From assembly GCF_030065535.1 (NCBI RefSeq), contig NZ_JASJND010000007.1, forward strand, positions 124,001 to 188,000: a DNA stretch of 64,000 nucleotides, in the 5' to 3' direction. The translations under genes and the position numbers were made by a program. Shown here in pieces: positions 1-8,178 of this stretch; the stretch's first letter is position 1, and every line of letters starts with the position of its first letter. Source of the stretch: Microbacterium dauci (lineage in GTDB: Bacteria > Actinomycetota > Actinomycetes > Actinomycetales > Microbacteriaceae). Below the pieces are notes generated by a model that ran no database searches, was not told the DNA's origin, and was given only the letters and a program-made list of their open reading frames with translations.

Positions 1-55
1 CATCGTCACGACGTGGCCGCTGGATCGGCTGCGCGCATGGTCGCGCGGTTGACGC

Positions 56-973
56 TCAGGCTCGCGCGCTGATCGCCTGCGCGGCTCGGTCTGCCGAGGA
101 GCCGAGCGACCAGGCCGAGGCGAGGGCGCTGACCTCTGCTTCGTCGGGGACGGTGAGGCGGGCGTCCACGCTGGGGAGGTCGAGGTCGCGGACGACCTCG
201 ACGAGCGTGGGTGCGACGGCGAGATAGTCGGCGGCGGCGAGGATCTTGGTGCGGACGCCGACGCTCATGCCTTCACCGGCGGCGGCTGCTGCCTGGATGC
301 CGGCGAGGTCGCCGTGTGCTGCGAGGAGGGTCGCCGCGGTCTTCTCGCCGACCCCTGCGACTCCGGGGAGTCCGTCGGATGCGTCGCCGCGCATGACGGC
401 GAAGTCGGCGTACTGCGTCGGGAGGACGGCATACTTCGCCGTGACGGCGGCGTCGGTGAGGACTTCGAGGTTGCTCATGCCGCGTCCGGTGTAGATGACG
501 CGGATGCCGCGAGCGTCGTCGACGAGTTGGAACAGGTCCCGGTCGCCGGTGACGACGTCGACGGCGATGTCGCTCTGGCTGGCGAGGCTGCCGATCACGT
601 CATCGGCCTCGTGCTCGGCGGCACCGACGATGGGGATGCGGAGGACGCCGAGGGCTTGCCGGATGACGGGGATCTGGATCTCGAGCGGGTCGGGCACCTC
701 TTCGACGTCAGGTCCGGCCGCGACGACCTCGACGACGCGGTGCGCCTTGTAGCTGGGGATCAGGTCGACGCGCCACTGCGGACGCCAGTCGTCGTCCCAG
801 CAGGCGATGACGTGGGTGGGCTCGTAGGCGGAGACGAGCTTCGCGATCATGTCGAGCAGTCCGCGGACGGCGTTCACCGGTCGTCCGTCGGGCGCCTTGA
901 CGGTGTCGGGCACGCCGTAGAAGGCGCGGAAGTAGAGCGAAGCGGTGTCGAGCAGCATGAGGCGGTCGGTCAC
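56..973 (-). CDS. 5'-3' exonuclease (FEN/T5 family, polymerase-free)
   Basis: A 305-residue protein resembling the N-terminal 5' nuclease domain of DNA polymerase I without any polymerase domain, the usual stand-alone actinobacterial form; expected to trim RNA primers or flaps in the cytoplasm. Visible family features are the N-terminal metal aspartate in LLDTAS, the acidic EHEADD block, TGDRD, and a helix-3-turn-helix ending in GDASDGLPGVAGVGEKTA. I start at GTG 973 because family similarity begins at once there; the open frame extends upstream only as low-complexity shadow. A hexamer GAGGAT sits six bases before this GTG, so the message may be leaderless. It lies 16 bases downstream of the PKD-type gene on the same strand. 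The family is certain; the substrate in vivo is inferred. Confidence 0.93.
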   Translation of the reverse strand: MTDRLMLLDTASLYFRAFYGVPDTVKAPDGRPVNAVRGLLDMIAKLVSAYEPTHVIACWDDDWRPQWRVDLIPSYKAHRVVEVVAAGPDVEEVPDPLEIQIPVIRQALGVLRIPIVGAAEHEADDVIGSLASQSDIAVDVVTGDRDLFQLVDDARGIRVIYTGRGMSNLEVLTDAAVTAKYAVLPTQYADFAVMRGDASDGLPGVAGVGEKTAATLLAAHGDLAGIQAAAAAGEGMSVGVRTKILAAADYLAVAPTLVEVVRDLDLPSVDARLTVPDEAEVSALASAWSLGSSADRAAQAISARA

Positions 974-989
974 GCCGCCATCCTCGCAC

Positions 990-1850
990 TCAGCAGCCGG
1001 CGCCGGCGGGGTCTTCGACGCAGGTCCGCTCGACGAGGGCGGTCTCGACCTCGACGATCCGGATCGTGGTGTCCGGCGTCGAGCGCTCGAGGGTGCCCGC
1101 GACGGGGAACCAGCCGAAGCCGGCGTCGCCTTCCGCGGCGTATTCGACGTCGACGGATGCCGCGTACGTCCCGGCCTCGGCGTATGCATGGCTGGTGTCC
1201 GTGGCCGTGAACTGCGGTGCACCGAGCTCGTCCCAGCTTGTGCCGGCGGTCGTCGTCTCGCGGCTGGTGCCGTCGCCGAAGTGGAAGGTATACCCGACCG
1301 GCGTGAAGCGGACCGTCACGGGTACGTCGAAGATCTCCCCGTCGACCGAGTGCGTCTGCACGTCGACGACGAAATTGGTTGGCATGCCGACGACGCCCAT
1401 GCCGCCGGGTTCGCCTTGGAGCCCCGTCGGGGTCGGTGCGTATGCCGCGACGTCGTCGATCGTCGCGGTCGTGACGTCCGGGCCGGTCGACTCGGGGTCG
1501 GTGGGGATCAATGCGAAGCGGTCGCAGAACCACTCGTAGGCGCAGTCGGTCTCGTGCAGGTCGGAGGTCACGCCGCCCGGGTAGAGGACCCGGATCGGTT
1601 CCGGAAGCTCGTCGGCCGGCACGAACTCGGGGTACGTCCGGCCGCCCGGTCCGTCGGTGCTGCCGCTGCCCCCGTCTCGGCCGCCATGCTCGACCTCCTG
1701 CTCGGCCCCGATCGTCACCGATTGCCCGTCGTTCTGCACCTCGCAGTCCCCGAGCCAGCCACTGTTACTCCCGCAGGTTCCGCCGAGAGCGGCAGATGCG
1801 AACGCCTGCGTGACTAGCGTCGAGGCGATTACGGCCGCGGCGACGCGCAC
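990..1850 (-). CDS. secreted PKD-type protein of unknown function
   Basis: A 286-residue exported protein. The first 20 or so residues form a hydrophobic signal peptide with a probable cut after AFASA. The mature part is acidic with several cysteines (near residues 26, 36, 103 and 109, and two near the C-terminus), which could form disulfides. Near residues 191-236 the FHFGDGTS block followed by HAYAEAGTY matches the PKD/beta-sandwich pattern. Start GTG 1850 has a GGAGG seven bases upstream. It overlaps the end of the upstream lipoprotein gene by 22 bases, so the two are probably co-translated and may act together at the cell surface. I do not recognise a specific function; the PKD call rests on the short motif alone. 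Confidence 0.8.
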   Translation of the reverse strand: MRVAAAVIASTLVTQAFASAALGGTCGSNSGWLGDCEVQNDGQSVTIGAEQEVEHGGRDGGSGSTDGPGGRTYPEFVPADELPEPIRVLYPGGVTSDLHETDCAYEWFCDRFALIPTDPESTGPDVTTATIDDVAAYAPTPTGLQGEPGGMGVVGMPTNFVVDVQTHSVDGEIFDVPVTVRFTPVGYTFHFGDGTSRETTTAGTSWDELGAPQFTATDTSHAYAEAGTYAASVDVEYAAEGDAGFGWFPVAGTLERSTPDTTIRIVEVETALVERTCVEDPAGAGC

Positions 1851-2365
1851 GGTTCGTCCTCCGCCCTTGGCTCAATCTTCGTGAGCGCAAGCAACTCGTC
1901 GACTTGTGCGACCGAGACTCGAGTGGATTGAAGATCCTTTCTGTCGTCGGAGACCAAAGAGTTCCCGTCCGCGTCCACGACATGCACGTCGGACACATCC
2001 GTACACACATCAAGCGTGATGGAGTCGTCGCTGACCTGTGACCCTTCGATTGAGAGCACTTCAGTACGGCCACTAACCAGGGTCCCGGACGCATGCATCT
2101 CGGAAAAGCTCTTCCGATCGAGGTCATTCAGCTCGCCGCTAGTTAGCGCATACACGGGCTCGAAGGTCGCGGGATCTGCGAGGTCGACCTCATTTAGCGC
2201 ATCGACGTACGCGCGGTAGGTGGCCTCGGCTGCGGCGAAGGCTTCCTCCTCGGACGCGAAGCCGGTCGGCGTCGGTGTGGGCGCGGGCGACGGGGCGCAG
2301 CCTGCCAGCAGCGCGCTGAGCGCGATCACTCCGGCAGTCCACCCGATCCCGTGTCCTCGACGCAT
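1829..2365 (-). CDS. lipoprotein of unknown function
   Basis: A 178-residue protein with a textbook lipoprotein signal: basic MRRGHG, hydrophobic segment, then lipobox LLAGC (Cys at about residue 22), followed by a Pro/Thr linker and a small soluble domain with a SNARE-like or NTF2-like look (helical AEATYRAYVDALNEV start, then strands). No family is recognised with confidence. Start ATG 2365 has TACGGT six bases upstream, so it may be leaderless. GC over about 1861-2100 is near 57% by my count, well below the surroundings, which suggests recent acquisition or relaxed selection. It overlaps the PKD-type secreted gene by 22 bases, implying a two-gene envelope unit. Confidence 0.8.
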   Translation of the reverse strand: MRRGHGIGWTAGVIALSALLAGCAPSPAPTPTPTGFASEEEAFAAAEATYRAYVDALNEVDLADPATFEPVYALTSGELNDLDRKSFSEMHASGTLVSGRTEVLSIEGSQVSDDSITLDVCTDVSDVHVVDADGNSLVSDDRKDLQSTRVSVAQVDELLALTKIEPRAEDEPCASPRP

Positions 2366-2371
2366 GCGACC

Positions 2372-2377
2372 ACCGTA
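2372..2377 (-). promoter_or_regulatory. putative leaderless -10 of the lipoprotein gene
   Basis: Read on the minus strand this is TACGGT, six bases before ATG 2365. It fits the xAxxxT-N6-NTG arrangement that recurs in this window. No -35 is evident. Confidence 0.45.
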
Positions 2378-2455
2378 GCCAGCGGTGTCCGGGCGGCGCG
2401 GTGTTGTCCACAGGTCGTAGGCTCGAGGCCCGATGAGCAGCAAGGGTGGAGAAGG

Positions 2456-2869
2456 ATGACGTTCGGCGCAGCCGCATCCGTCCCGAGGGGGCGCCGCCCG
2501 GCGGCGGACGCCGCCTGTCCGTGCGGCGCGGGCCGCTTCGGCGAATGCTGCGGACCGGTGCTCGCGGGCGCGATGGCTGGCACCCCCGAACGTCTCATGA
2601 GATCGCGGTACACCGCGTTCGCGCTCGGCGATGTGCGCCACCTCCGCGACACGTGGCATCCCGGAACCCGTCCAGAAGATCTCACGCTCGATGCCGATAC
2701 GGAGTGGGTCGGACTCGAGGTGGTGGCGCACACCGAGGACGGCGATCGTGGGATGGTGTCGTTCCGCGCGCACTGGCACGAACGGGGGAGCGGGTCGCGC
2801 GGTGTGCTCGAGGAACGCAGCCGGTTCGCGCGGCGGGCCGGCGCCTGGTACTACGTCGACGCTGTCTGA
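2456..2869 (+). CDS. YchJ/UPF0225 family protein with SEC-C-type motif
   Basis: A 137-residue cytoplasmic protein. The N-terminus carries CPCGAGRFGECCG, the cysteine cluster of YchJ-like proteins, followed by the diagnostic LMRSRYTAFALGD block and a cystatin/NTF2-like domain ending in WYYVDAV. Family members are thought to bind zinc; no enzymatic role is established. Start ATG 2456 is chosen for the GGAGAAGG just upstream and because the cysteine motif follows shortly; the frame continues upstream without similarity. It is divergent from the lipoprotein gene and its stop touches the probable rpsA promoter. Confidence 0.88.
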   Translation: MTFGAAASVPRGRRPAADAACPCGAGRFGECCGPVLAGAMAGTPERLMRSRYTAFALGDVRHLRDTWHPGTRPEDLTLDADTEWVGLEVVAHTEDGDRGMVSFRAHWHERGSGSRGVLEERSRFARRAGAWYYVDAV

Positions 2870-3015
2870 TACCCTGGAGCGTCACGCATGTGGCTCTTCT
2901 GCCACGCCTGCGCGACATCGCAACATCACCCATCACGCCTCGATCGGTTTCCGCGCGTCCGCGTGCGGCGCTCTTCGGGGCCCGAAGACAACCCCATCCA
3001 AGGACAACCCACTAC
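2870..3015 (+). promoter_or_regulatory. rpsA promoter and about 130-base leader
   Basis: TACCCT at 2870-2875 starts immediately after the YchJ stop and is a plausible -10. Transcription from near 2882 would leave a leader of about 130 bases before the rpsA ATG. The leader contains the small hairpin TCTTCG-GGGCC-CGAAGA near 2971-2987 and AAGGA before the start. Long S1 leaders can serve autoregulation in other bacteria; that is inference here. Confidence 0.4.
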
Positions 3016-4467
3016 ATGACTACCGCAACGACCGCCCCGGCCACCAAGCAGGTCGCCATCAACGACATCGGATCTGCTGAAGACTTCCTGGCCGCGGTCG
3101 AACTGACGATCAAGTCCTTCAACGACGGAGACCTCATCGAGGGCACCGTCGTGAAGGTCGACCGCGACGAGGTCCTCCTCGACGTCGGGTTCAAGACCGA
3201 GGGCGTCATCCCCTCGCGCGAACTCTCCATCAAGCACGACGTCGACCCCAACGAGGTCGTCAAGGTCGGCGACGAGGTCGAAGCCCTCGTTCTCCAGAAG
3301 GAGGACAAGGAAGGCCGCCTCATCCTGTCCAAGAAGCGCGCTCAGTACGAGCGCGCCTGGGGCGACGTGGAGAAGATCAAGGAGAACGACGGTGTGGTCA
3401 CCGGTTCCGTGATCGAGGTCGTCAAGGGTGGTCTCATCGTCGACATCGGCCTCCGCGGCTTCCTGCCTGCGTCGCTCATCGAGCTGCGCCGCGTCCGCGA
3501 CCTCACGCCGTACCTCGGCCAGGAGCTCGAGGCCAAGATTCTCGAACTCGACAAGAACCGCAACAACGTCGTGCTCTCGCGTCGTGCGCTGCTCGAGCAG
3601 ACCCAGTCGGAGTCGCGCTCGAACTTCCTCAACAACCTCCACAAGGGCCAGGTCCGCAAGGGCACGGTTTCGTCGATCGTCAACTTCGGTGCGTTCGTCG
3701 ACCTCGGTGGCGTCGACGGTCTCGTCCACGTCTCGGAGCTCTCGTGGAAGCACATCGAGCACGCGTCCGAGGTCGTCGAGGTCGGCCAGGAGGTCACCGT
3801 TGAGATCCTTGAGGTCGACCTCGACCGCGAGCGCGTCTCGCTGTCGCTGAAGGCGACCCAGGAGGACCCGTGGCAGGTCTTCGCCCGTACCCACGCGATC
3901 GGCCAGGTCGCCCCGGGTAAGGTCACGAAGCTCGTTCCGTTCGGTGCGTTCGTCCGCGTCGCAGACGGCATCGAGGGCCTCGTCCACATCTCGGAGCTCT
4001 CGGGCAAGCACGTCGAGCTCGCAGAGCAGGTCGTCTCGGTCGGCGAAGAGGTCTTCATCAAGATCATCGACATCGACCTCGAGCGTCGTCGCATCTCGCT
4101 CTCGCTCAAGCAGGCGAACGAGTCGGTCGACCCCAACGGCACCGAGTTCGACCCGGCGCTGTACGGCATGGTCACCGAGTACGACGAGAACGGCGAGTAC
4201 AAGTACCCCGAGGGCTTCGACCCGGAGACCAACCAGTGGAAGGACGGCTTCGACGAGGCTCGTCTCGCCTGGGAGGCCGAGTACGCGGCTGCCCAGGGCC
4301 GCTGGGAGGCGCACAAGGCTGCGGTCGCCAAGGCGCTCGAGGCCGAGGCTGCTGCTCCGGTCGAGACCGGCGCGTCGTCCTTCTCGTCCGAGGTCTCCGG
4401 CGGTGCCGGCACCCTCGCCGACGACGAGGCACTGGCTGCGCTTCGCGAGAAGCTCTCCGGTCGCTGA
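3016..4467 (+). CDS. rpsA: 30S ribosomal protein S1
   Basis: A 483-residue protein with four S1 RNA-binding repeats, the normal actinobacterial form (six in E. coli). Repeats begin at roughly residues 36, 122, 208 and 293, each showing the G-x-V-x-G-x-V start and late LSLKxA-type end; the last two carry VNFGAFVDLGG and VPFGAFVRVADG. The C-terminal tail after residue 370 is acidic and Ala-rich. S1 binds mRNA leaders on the small ribosomal subunit. Start ATG 3016 is preceded by AAGGA; longer upstream reading gives no S1 similarity. Codon use is strongly biased to C-ending codons, as in highly expressed genes. A perfect hairpin terminator follows. Confidence 0.98.
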   Translation: MTTATTAPATKQVAINDIGSAEDFLAAVELTIKSFNDGDLIEGTVVKVDRDEVLLDVGFKTEGVIPSRELSIKHDVDPNEVVKVGDEVEALVLQKEDKEGRLILSKKRAQYERAWGDVEKIKENDGVVTGSVIEVVKGGLIVDIGLRGFLPASLIELRRVRDLTPYLGQELEAKILELDKNRNNVVLSRRALLEQTQSESRSNFLNNLHKGQVRKGTVSSIVNFGAFVDLGGVDGLVHVSELSWKHIEHASEVVEVGQEVTVEILEVDLDRERVSLSLKATQEDPWQVFARTHAIGQVAPGKVTKLVPFGAFVRVADGIEGLVHISELSGKHVELAEQVVSVGEEVFIKIIDIDLERRRISLSLKQANESVDPNGTEFDPALYGMVTEYDENGEYKYPEGFDPETNQWKDGFDEARLAWEAEYAAAQGRWEAHKAAVAKALEAEAAAPVETGASSFSSEVSGGAGTLADDEALAALREKLSGR

Positions 4468-4483
4468 TCGAACCCGCATCACC

Positions 4484-4517
4484 CGAGGGGCCGGAGCCGA
4501 AAGGCTCCGGCCCCTCG
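4484..4517 (+). terminator. rpsA terminator
   Basis: A perfect 15-bp stem (4484-4498 with 4503-4517) closed by the GNRA-like loop GAAA, 16 bases after the rpsA stop. There is only a weak T-run after it, typical of high-GC terminators. Confidence 0.9.
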
Positions 4518-4553
4518 GTCGTTTCCGAGCCGAGTTCACGGGGCCGCGGGCGG

Positions 4554-4559
4554 TAACGT
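4554..4559 (+). promoter_or_regulatory. putative leaderless -10 of the histidine kinase
   Basis: TAACGT ends six bases before GTG 4566 with no Shine-Dalgarno in between, the same spacing as at uvrB and uvrA. Confidence 0.5.
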
Positions 4560-4565
4560 TCATGT

Positions 4566-6284
4566 GTGAGTACTGCAACGCCTGAGCGGCGCGAGGACGC
4601 GCCGTCGGAGGTGCGACGCGGTGGTATCGCGCGCTTCCTCCGCAGCGATGCCGGGCGGATGCCGCTCACCGAACTTCGCGACCGTGTGGTCGCCAATAAC
4701 CAGATCCTCCTCGCGGGCATCGTCGCAGCGATCTACCTCTCCGGCATCGCCGCAGGCTGGCTCGCCGATGTGCCCCAGTTCGCGGCCGGTGTCGCGATCA
4801 TCGTCGTCGCCGCACTCGCGAGTCTCGCGGTGCCGTGGTCACGACTGCCTCCGGCGTGGGTCGCGGTCGTGCCACTCGTCGACATCGTCGCGATCGCACT
4901 CATGCGCGTGTCCGACGTGCCCGGCGTCGCGCTGCTGTGGGCGTTCCCGACGATGTGGCTGTCGACGATGGGACGGGCGTGGTTCATCATCGCGTGCGTC
5001 AGCGTCATCGGGGCGTACTGGACGACACAGGCGCTGATCCCGAACTTCGAGTGGAATTGGGCCGTCATCGTCCTCCCGGCGGTCATCATCGCGATCGGTG
5101 CCTCGACGCACAACGCGACGCGGCGATTCATCGCGCAGCGAGTGTTGCTCGACAAGCAGACGGGCCGGCTCACCGCGGCGCTCCGCCATGCGAGCAAGCA
5201 GGAGCTCCTGCTCGCCGAAGTGCTCGATACCGTCGACTTCGGCGTGCTCCGCATCGCCGCGAACGGCGAGATCACGTTCGTGAACGACGCGCTCGGCAGG
5301 TTCCAACAGCGCATTCCGGGGTTCGGCAAGCTCGACAGCGTCACCGAGATCTACGCGGCCGACGGACAGACACTGCTCGACCCCCACGACCGGCCGCTGT
5401 CGCGCATCGTCCGGGGCGAGGCCTTCGATGATCTGGTCGTCTGGTTCCCGATCTCCGATTCACGTCGCGCGGCGCTCAGCCTCACGGCACGCCGCCTGAC
5501 CGATGCCGAGGGGCACCCGGCCGGTGTCGTCCTCGTCGCGCGTGACGTCACGGACGAGCGGACTGCGCTGAAGGCGCGCGACAGCCTCGTCGCCTCTGTC
5601 TCGCACGAACTCCGCACCCCGCTCACCTCGATCCTCGGTTACCTCGAACTCGCACTCGACAGCGGCGAGCTTCCCGATGCTGCTCGACGTCAGATCGACG
5701 TCGCGTACCGCAACAGCGAGCGGCTGCTCGGGATCGTTTCCGGCATCCTCGCGGCATCCACCGCGTCGCGGATGTCCGCCGAGGTCACCATCTCGCCGGA
5801 GTACTTCGACGTCGCGACCCTGCTGCGCGCATCGGCATCCGATCTCGGCCCGGTCGCCAAGGAGCGAGCGATCAAGATCGACGTCGACGATGTCGTCCCG
5901 GCGCCCGCTTTCATCGATCCGGCGCGGATGCGACAGGTGATCGACAACCTCGTGAGCAATGCGATCAAATTCAACCGCGACGGGGGAGTGGTCACGCTCG
6001 GGAGCTCCTCGGACGGGACGCACACCTGGTTCCTCGTGCGTGACTCGGGCATCGGGCTCTCCGAAGACGACCGCCAGCGGGTCTTCGAGCGCTTCTTCCG
6101 GGCGGAGAGCGGCGTCCCGGGCACGGGTTTAGGCCTCGCGATCAGCCTCGAGATCGTCCGCGCCCACGGCGGCGACATCACCGTGACGTCCACCCTCGGA
6201 CTCGGGACCACGTTCATGGTGCAGCTGCCCGCCAATGCCGAGATCGCGGCATCCGAGGTCACGATCACGGAGGAGGGCGACTGA
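4566..6284 (+). CDS. membrane sensor histidine kinase, orphan
   Basis: A 572-residue kinase. Residues about 45-190 form five or six membrane helices, followed by a linker helix, a PAS-like domain (about 215-330) and a HisKA dimerisation helix with SHELRTP; phosphoacceptor His347 by codon count. The HATPase domain shows the N-box DNLVSNAIKFN near 459, DSGIGLSEDD, and GTGLGLAIS. All catalytic motifs look intact. No response regulator is adjacent; instead the stop overlaps the start of the next membrane gene in TGATG, so the two are translationally coupled and probably act together. The ligand is unknown. Start GTG 4566 is supported by the upstream -10-like element. Confidence 0.93.
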   Translation: MSTATPERREDAPSEVRRGGIARFLRSDAGRMPLTELRDRVVANNQILLAGIVAAIYLSGIAAGWLADVPQFAAGVAIIVVAALASLAVPWSRLPPAWVAVVPLVDIVAIALMRVSDVPGVALLWAFPTMWLSTMGRAWFIIACVSVIGAYWTTQALIPNFEWNWAVIVLPAVIIAIGASTHNATRRFIAQRVLLDKQTGRLTAALRHASKQELLLAEVLDTVDFGVLRIAANGEITFVNDALGRFQQRIPGFGKLDSVTEIYAADGQTLLDPHDRPLSRIVRGEAFDDLVVWFPISDSRRAALSLTARRLTDAEGHPAGVVLVARDVTDERTALKARDSLVASVSHELRTPLTSILGYLELALDSGELPDAARRQIDVAYRNSERLLGIVSGILAASTASRMSAEVTISPEYFDVATLLRASASDLGPVAKERAIKIDVDDVVPAPAFIDPARMRQVIDNLVSNAIKFNRDGGVVTLGSSSDGTHTWFLVRDSGIGLSEDDRQRVFERFFRAESGVPGTGLGLAISLEIVRAHGGDITVTSTLGLGTTFMVQLPANAEIAASEVTITEEGD

Positions 6285-7471
6285 TGGAACTCGACCTGCT
6301 CTCGGTCACGGTCATGACCGCCCTCGTCGCGCTCGTCGCAAGCGGGCTCTTCGTCGTCGAGACACTCCGCCGACGAGACACCGGTGCCGGAAGGCTCTGG
6401 GCGGTCGGGTATCTCTGCGGCACGGCGACCACGTTCGCGTATATCTCGTGGGCCGCCGGGATCGGCGGCGCCGTGGCGATCGCTATCGGCAATGCCGCGT
6501 TCACGCTCACGCCCGGATTCATCTGGCTCGGGAACCGACGGTTCAACGATCGCCGGCTCACGTGGCCGTCGCTCGTCGTGGGCGCGCTCGGTGCTGTCAC
6601 GCTCATCACGGCGCTCATCTTCGTCCCGACGCACGGGGCATGGGGTGGCTGGGAGTTCATGGCCGCGACGATCGTCGTGTTCTTCGTGCTCGGCGCGTGG
6701 GAGGCGCTACGGCGGCCGATGGGTCGGATCGGGAACGCGCGATTGTTCACCGGTGTCCTGCTCGCGGGCGCGGCGTACTACTTCGTGCGGCTCGTCGTCT
6801 TCCTCGTGGACGGCGCGGAAGGCGACTTCTTCAACCGCTGGTTCGGGTCGATCTCGGCCAACATCGCGACCGTCGTGCTGACGATGGTCGCCGTCGTCGT
6901 CACCTCGATCCTTCGGACGGCGAAGAGTGCCACCCAGCGGTACGAGTGGCTGAGCGAGAACGGGGTCGCGGCCGACGGCATCATGTTGGCGCGCACCTAC
7001 CGCGATGCGCTCAACGACCTCACGGAGCGCGCGAGTTGGCGCCGAGAGCTCGTGAGCGTCATCGTCGTCCACGTCGATGGGCTCGAAGAGATGACCGCGG
7101 CTTTCGGATCGGACGCGGTTGACGATCTCACCGCAACCTGGCGGGGCGCAGTTCGGCGTTACGCGCCCGCTGCCGCGCTCGTCGGCGAGGACGAGGATGC
7201 CACCCTCTCGGTCTGCGGGTTGGCGAGCACCGCGGCAGACGCGAGGCGCCAGGCGGCGGCCATCTATCGCGGGTGCATCGACGAGCTCGCGGGTGGGCTG
7301 ACGGGTCTGCTCCCGGTCGTCGGTGTCGGCGTCGCACTCACCGAGACCGTCGGCTACGACCCCAAGCATCTTCTGCTGTCGGCACGATCCGCAGCGGTCC
7401 GCGCATCGAGCAGCCTCGAATCCTCCGTCCTCTTCGGTGGTGTCGACGAGGTGCGGGCTGCCCTGCCCTGA
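6284..7471 (+). CDS. membrane protein with degenerate GGDEF-like domain
   Basis: A 395-residue protein. Residues 1-215 contain about six to seven membrane helices. The cytoplasmic part aligns by eye with GGDEF domains: VHVDGLEEMTAAFGSDAVDDL matches the substrate-binding strand-helix region, and VVGVGVAL with a later LLLSARSAAVRA matches the C-terminal GGDEF motif of the fold. The catalytic GGDEF is replaced by GEDED (residues 301-305), so diguanylate cyclase activity is unlikely; a binding, sensory or partner role is more plausible. Its ATG shares a base with the kinase stop. The GGDEF assignment is my pattern reading and would need a profile search. Confidence 0.75.
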   Translation: MELDLLSVTVMTALVALVASGLFVVETLRRRDTGAGRLWAVGYLCGTATTFAYISWAAGIGGAVAIAIGNAAFTLTPGFIWLGNRRFNDRRLTWPSLVVGALGAVTLITALIFVPTHGAWGGWEFMAATIVVFFVLGAWEALRRPMGRIGNARLFTGVLLAGAAYYFVRLVVFLVDGAEGDFFNRWFGSISANIATVVLTMVAVVVTSILRTAKSATQRYEWLSENGVAADGIMLARTYRDALNDLTERASWRRELVSVIVVHVDGLEEMTAAFGSDAVDDLTATWRGAVRRYAPAAALVGEDEDATLSVCGLASTAADARRQAAAIYRGCIDELAGGLTGLLPVVGVGVALTETVGYDPKHLLLSARSAAVRASSSLESSVLFGGVDEVRAALP

Positions 7472-7520
7472 GGTGCGTCGCCGCGATGATCCCACCACGC
7501 GGTCGTGGCATCCTCGAATC

Positions 7521-8120
7521 GTGACCCTCATCGCACTCACCGGCGGCATCGCATCGGGCAAATCGACCATCGCGGCCCGACTCGCCGAGCACGGCGCCGT
7601 GGTCGTCGATGCGGATGCGATCGTTCGCGAGGTGCAGCAACCGGGTTCGCCGGTGCTCGCGGCGATCGCGGACGAGTTCGGCGACGACCTCATCGGTCCC
7701 GACGGCTCGCTCGATCGCCCCGGTCTCGCCGGACGGGTCTTCGGCGATCCGTCGGCGGTCGCTCGACTGAACGCAATTGTGCACCCCGCGGTGCAGGCGG
7801 AGTCCGCTCGCCGGTTCGCCGCGGCATCCGCTGCGGATCCGGCCGCGGTCGTCGTGTACGACGTGCCACTGCTTGTCGAGGCCCGCGCGTCCGACCCGTG
7901 GGAGCTGATCGTGGTGGCACATGCGCCCGTCGCGGAGCGGCGTCGCCGGATGGTCGAGCTGCGGGGGATGACGACGGATGCCGCCGATGCGCGGCTCGCA
8001 GCGCAGGTCTCAGACGAGCAGCGCCTCGCGATCGCCGACGTGGTCATCGACACGTCGGGCGCTCTGGACGAGACGATCGCCCAGACCGACGCGCTCTGGA
8101 CGAGGCTGCGCGACGCCTGA
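7521..8120 (+). CDS. coaE: dephospho-CoA kinase
   Basis: A 199-residue P-loop kinase for the last step of coenzyme A synthesis, phosphorylating dephospho-CoA at the 3' ribose hydroxyl. Walker A is GGIASGKS near residues 8-15, followed by [15 protein letters not shown], the conserved binding segment, and the LID-like region [12 protein letters not shown]. Length equals the core enzyme, without the GrpB-like C-terminal extension of mycobacterial CoaE. Start GTG 7521 puts Walker A at the usual place; the frame is open about 200 bases upstream inside the preceding gene, without similarity. It lies just upstream of uvrB in the same direction. Confidence 0.95.
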   Translation: MTLIALTGGIASGKSTIAARLAEHGAVVVDADAIVREVQQPGSPVLAAIADEFGDDLIGPDGSLDRPGLAGRVFGDPSAVARLNAIVHPAVQAESARRFAAASAADPAAVVVYDVPLLVEARASDPWELIVVAHAPVAERRRRMVELRGMTTDAADARLAAQVSDEQRLAIADVVIDTSGALDETIAQTDALWTRLRDA

Positions 8121-8166
8121 ACCACGCCATGGGCGAACGGCCGCCCCGGGTGTCGGAGGTGCGGCC

Positions 8167-8172
8167 TACCCT
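8167..8172 (+). promoter_or_regulatory. putative leaderless -10 of uvrB
   Basis: TACCCT ends six bases before ATG 8179; no Shine-Dalgarno lies between. No actinobacterial SOS box of the TCGAAC-N4-GTTCGA type is seen nearby. Confidence 0.55.
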
Positions 8173-8178
8173 GGAACG

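Noticed and set aside
2926..4578. 550-codon minus-strand frame over rpsA
   Set aside because: Leu/Asp/Val-rich mirror of the strongly biased S1 codons; not a protein.
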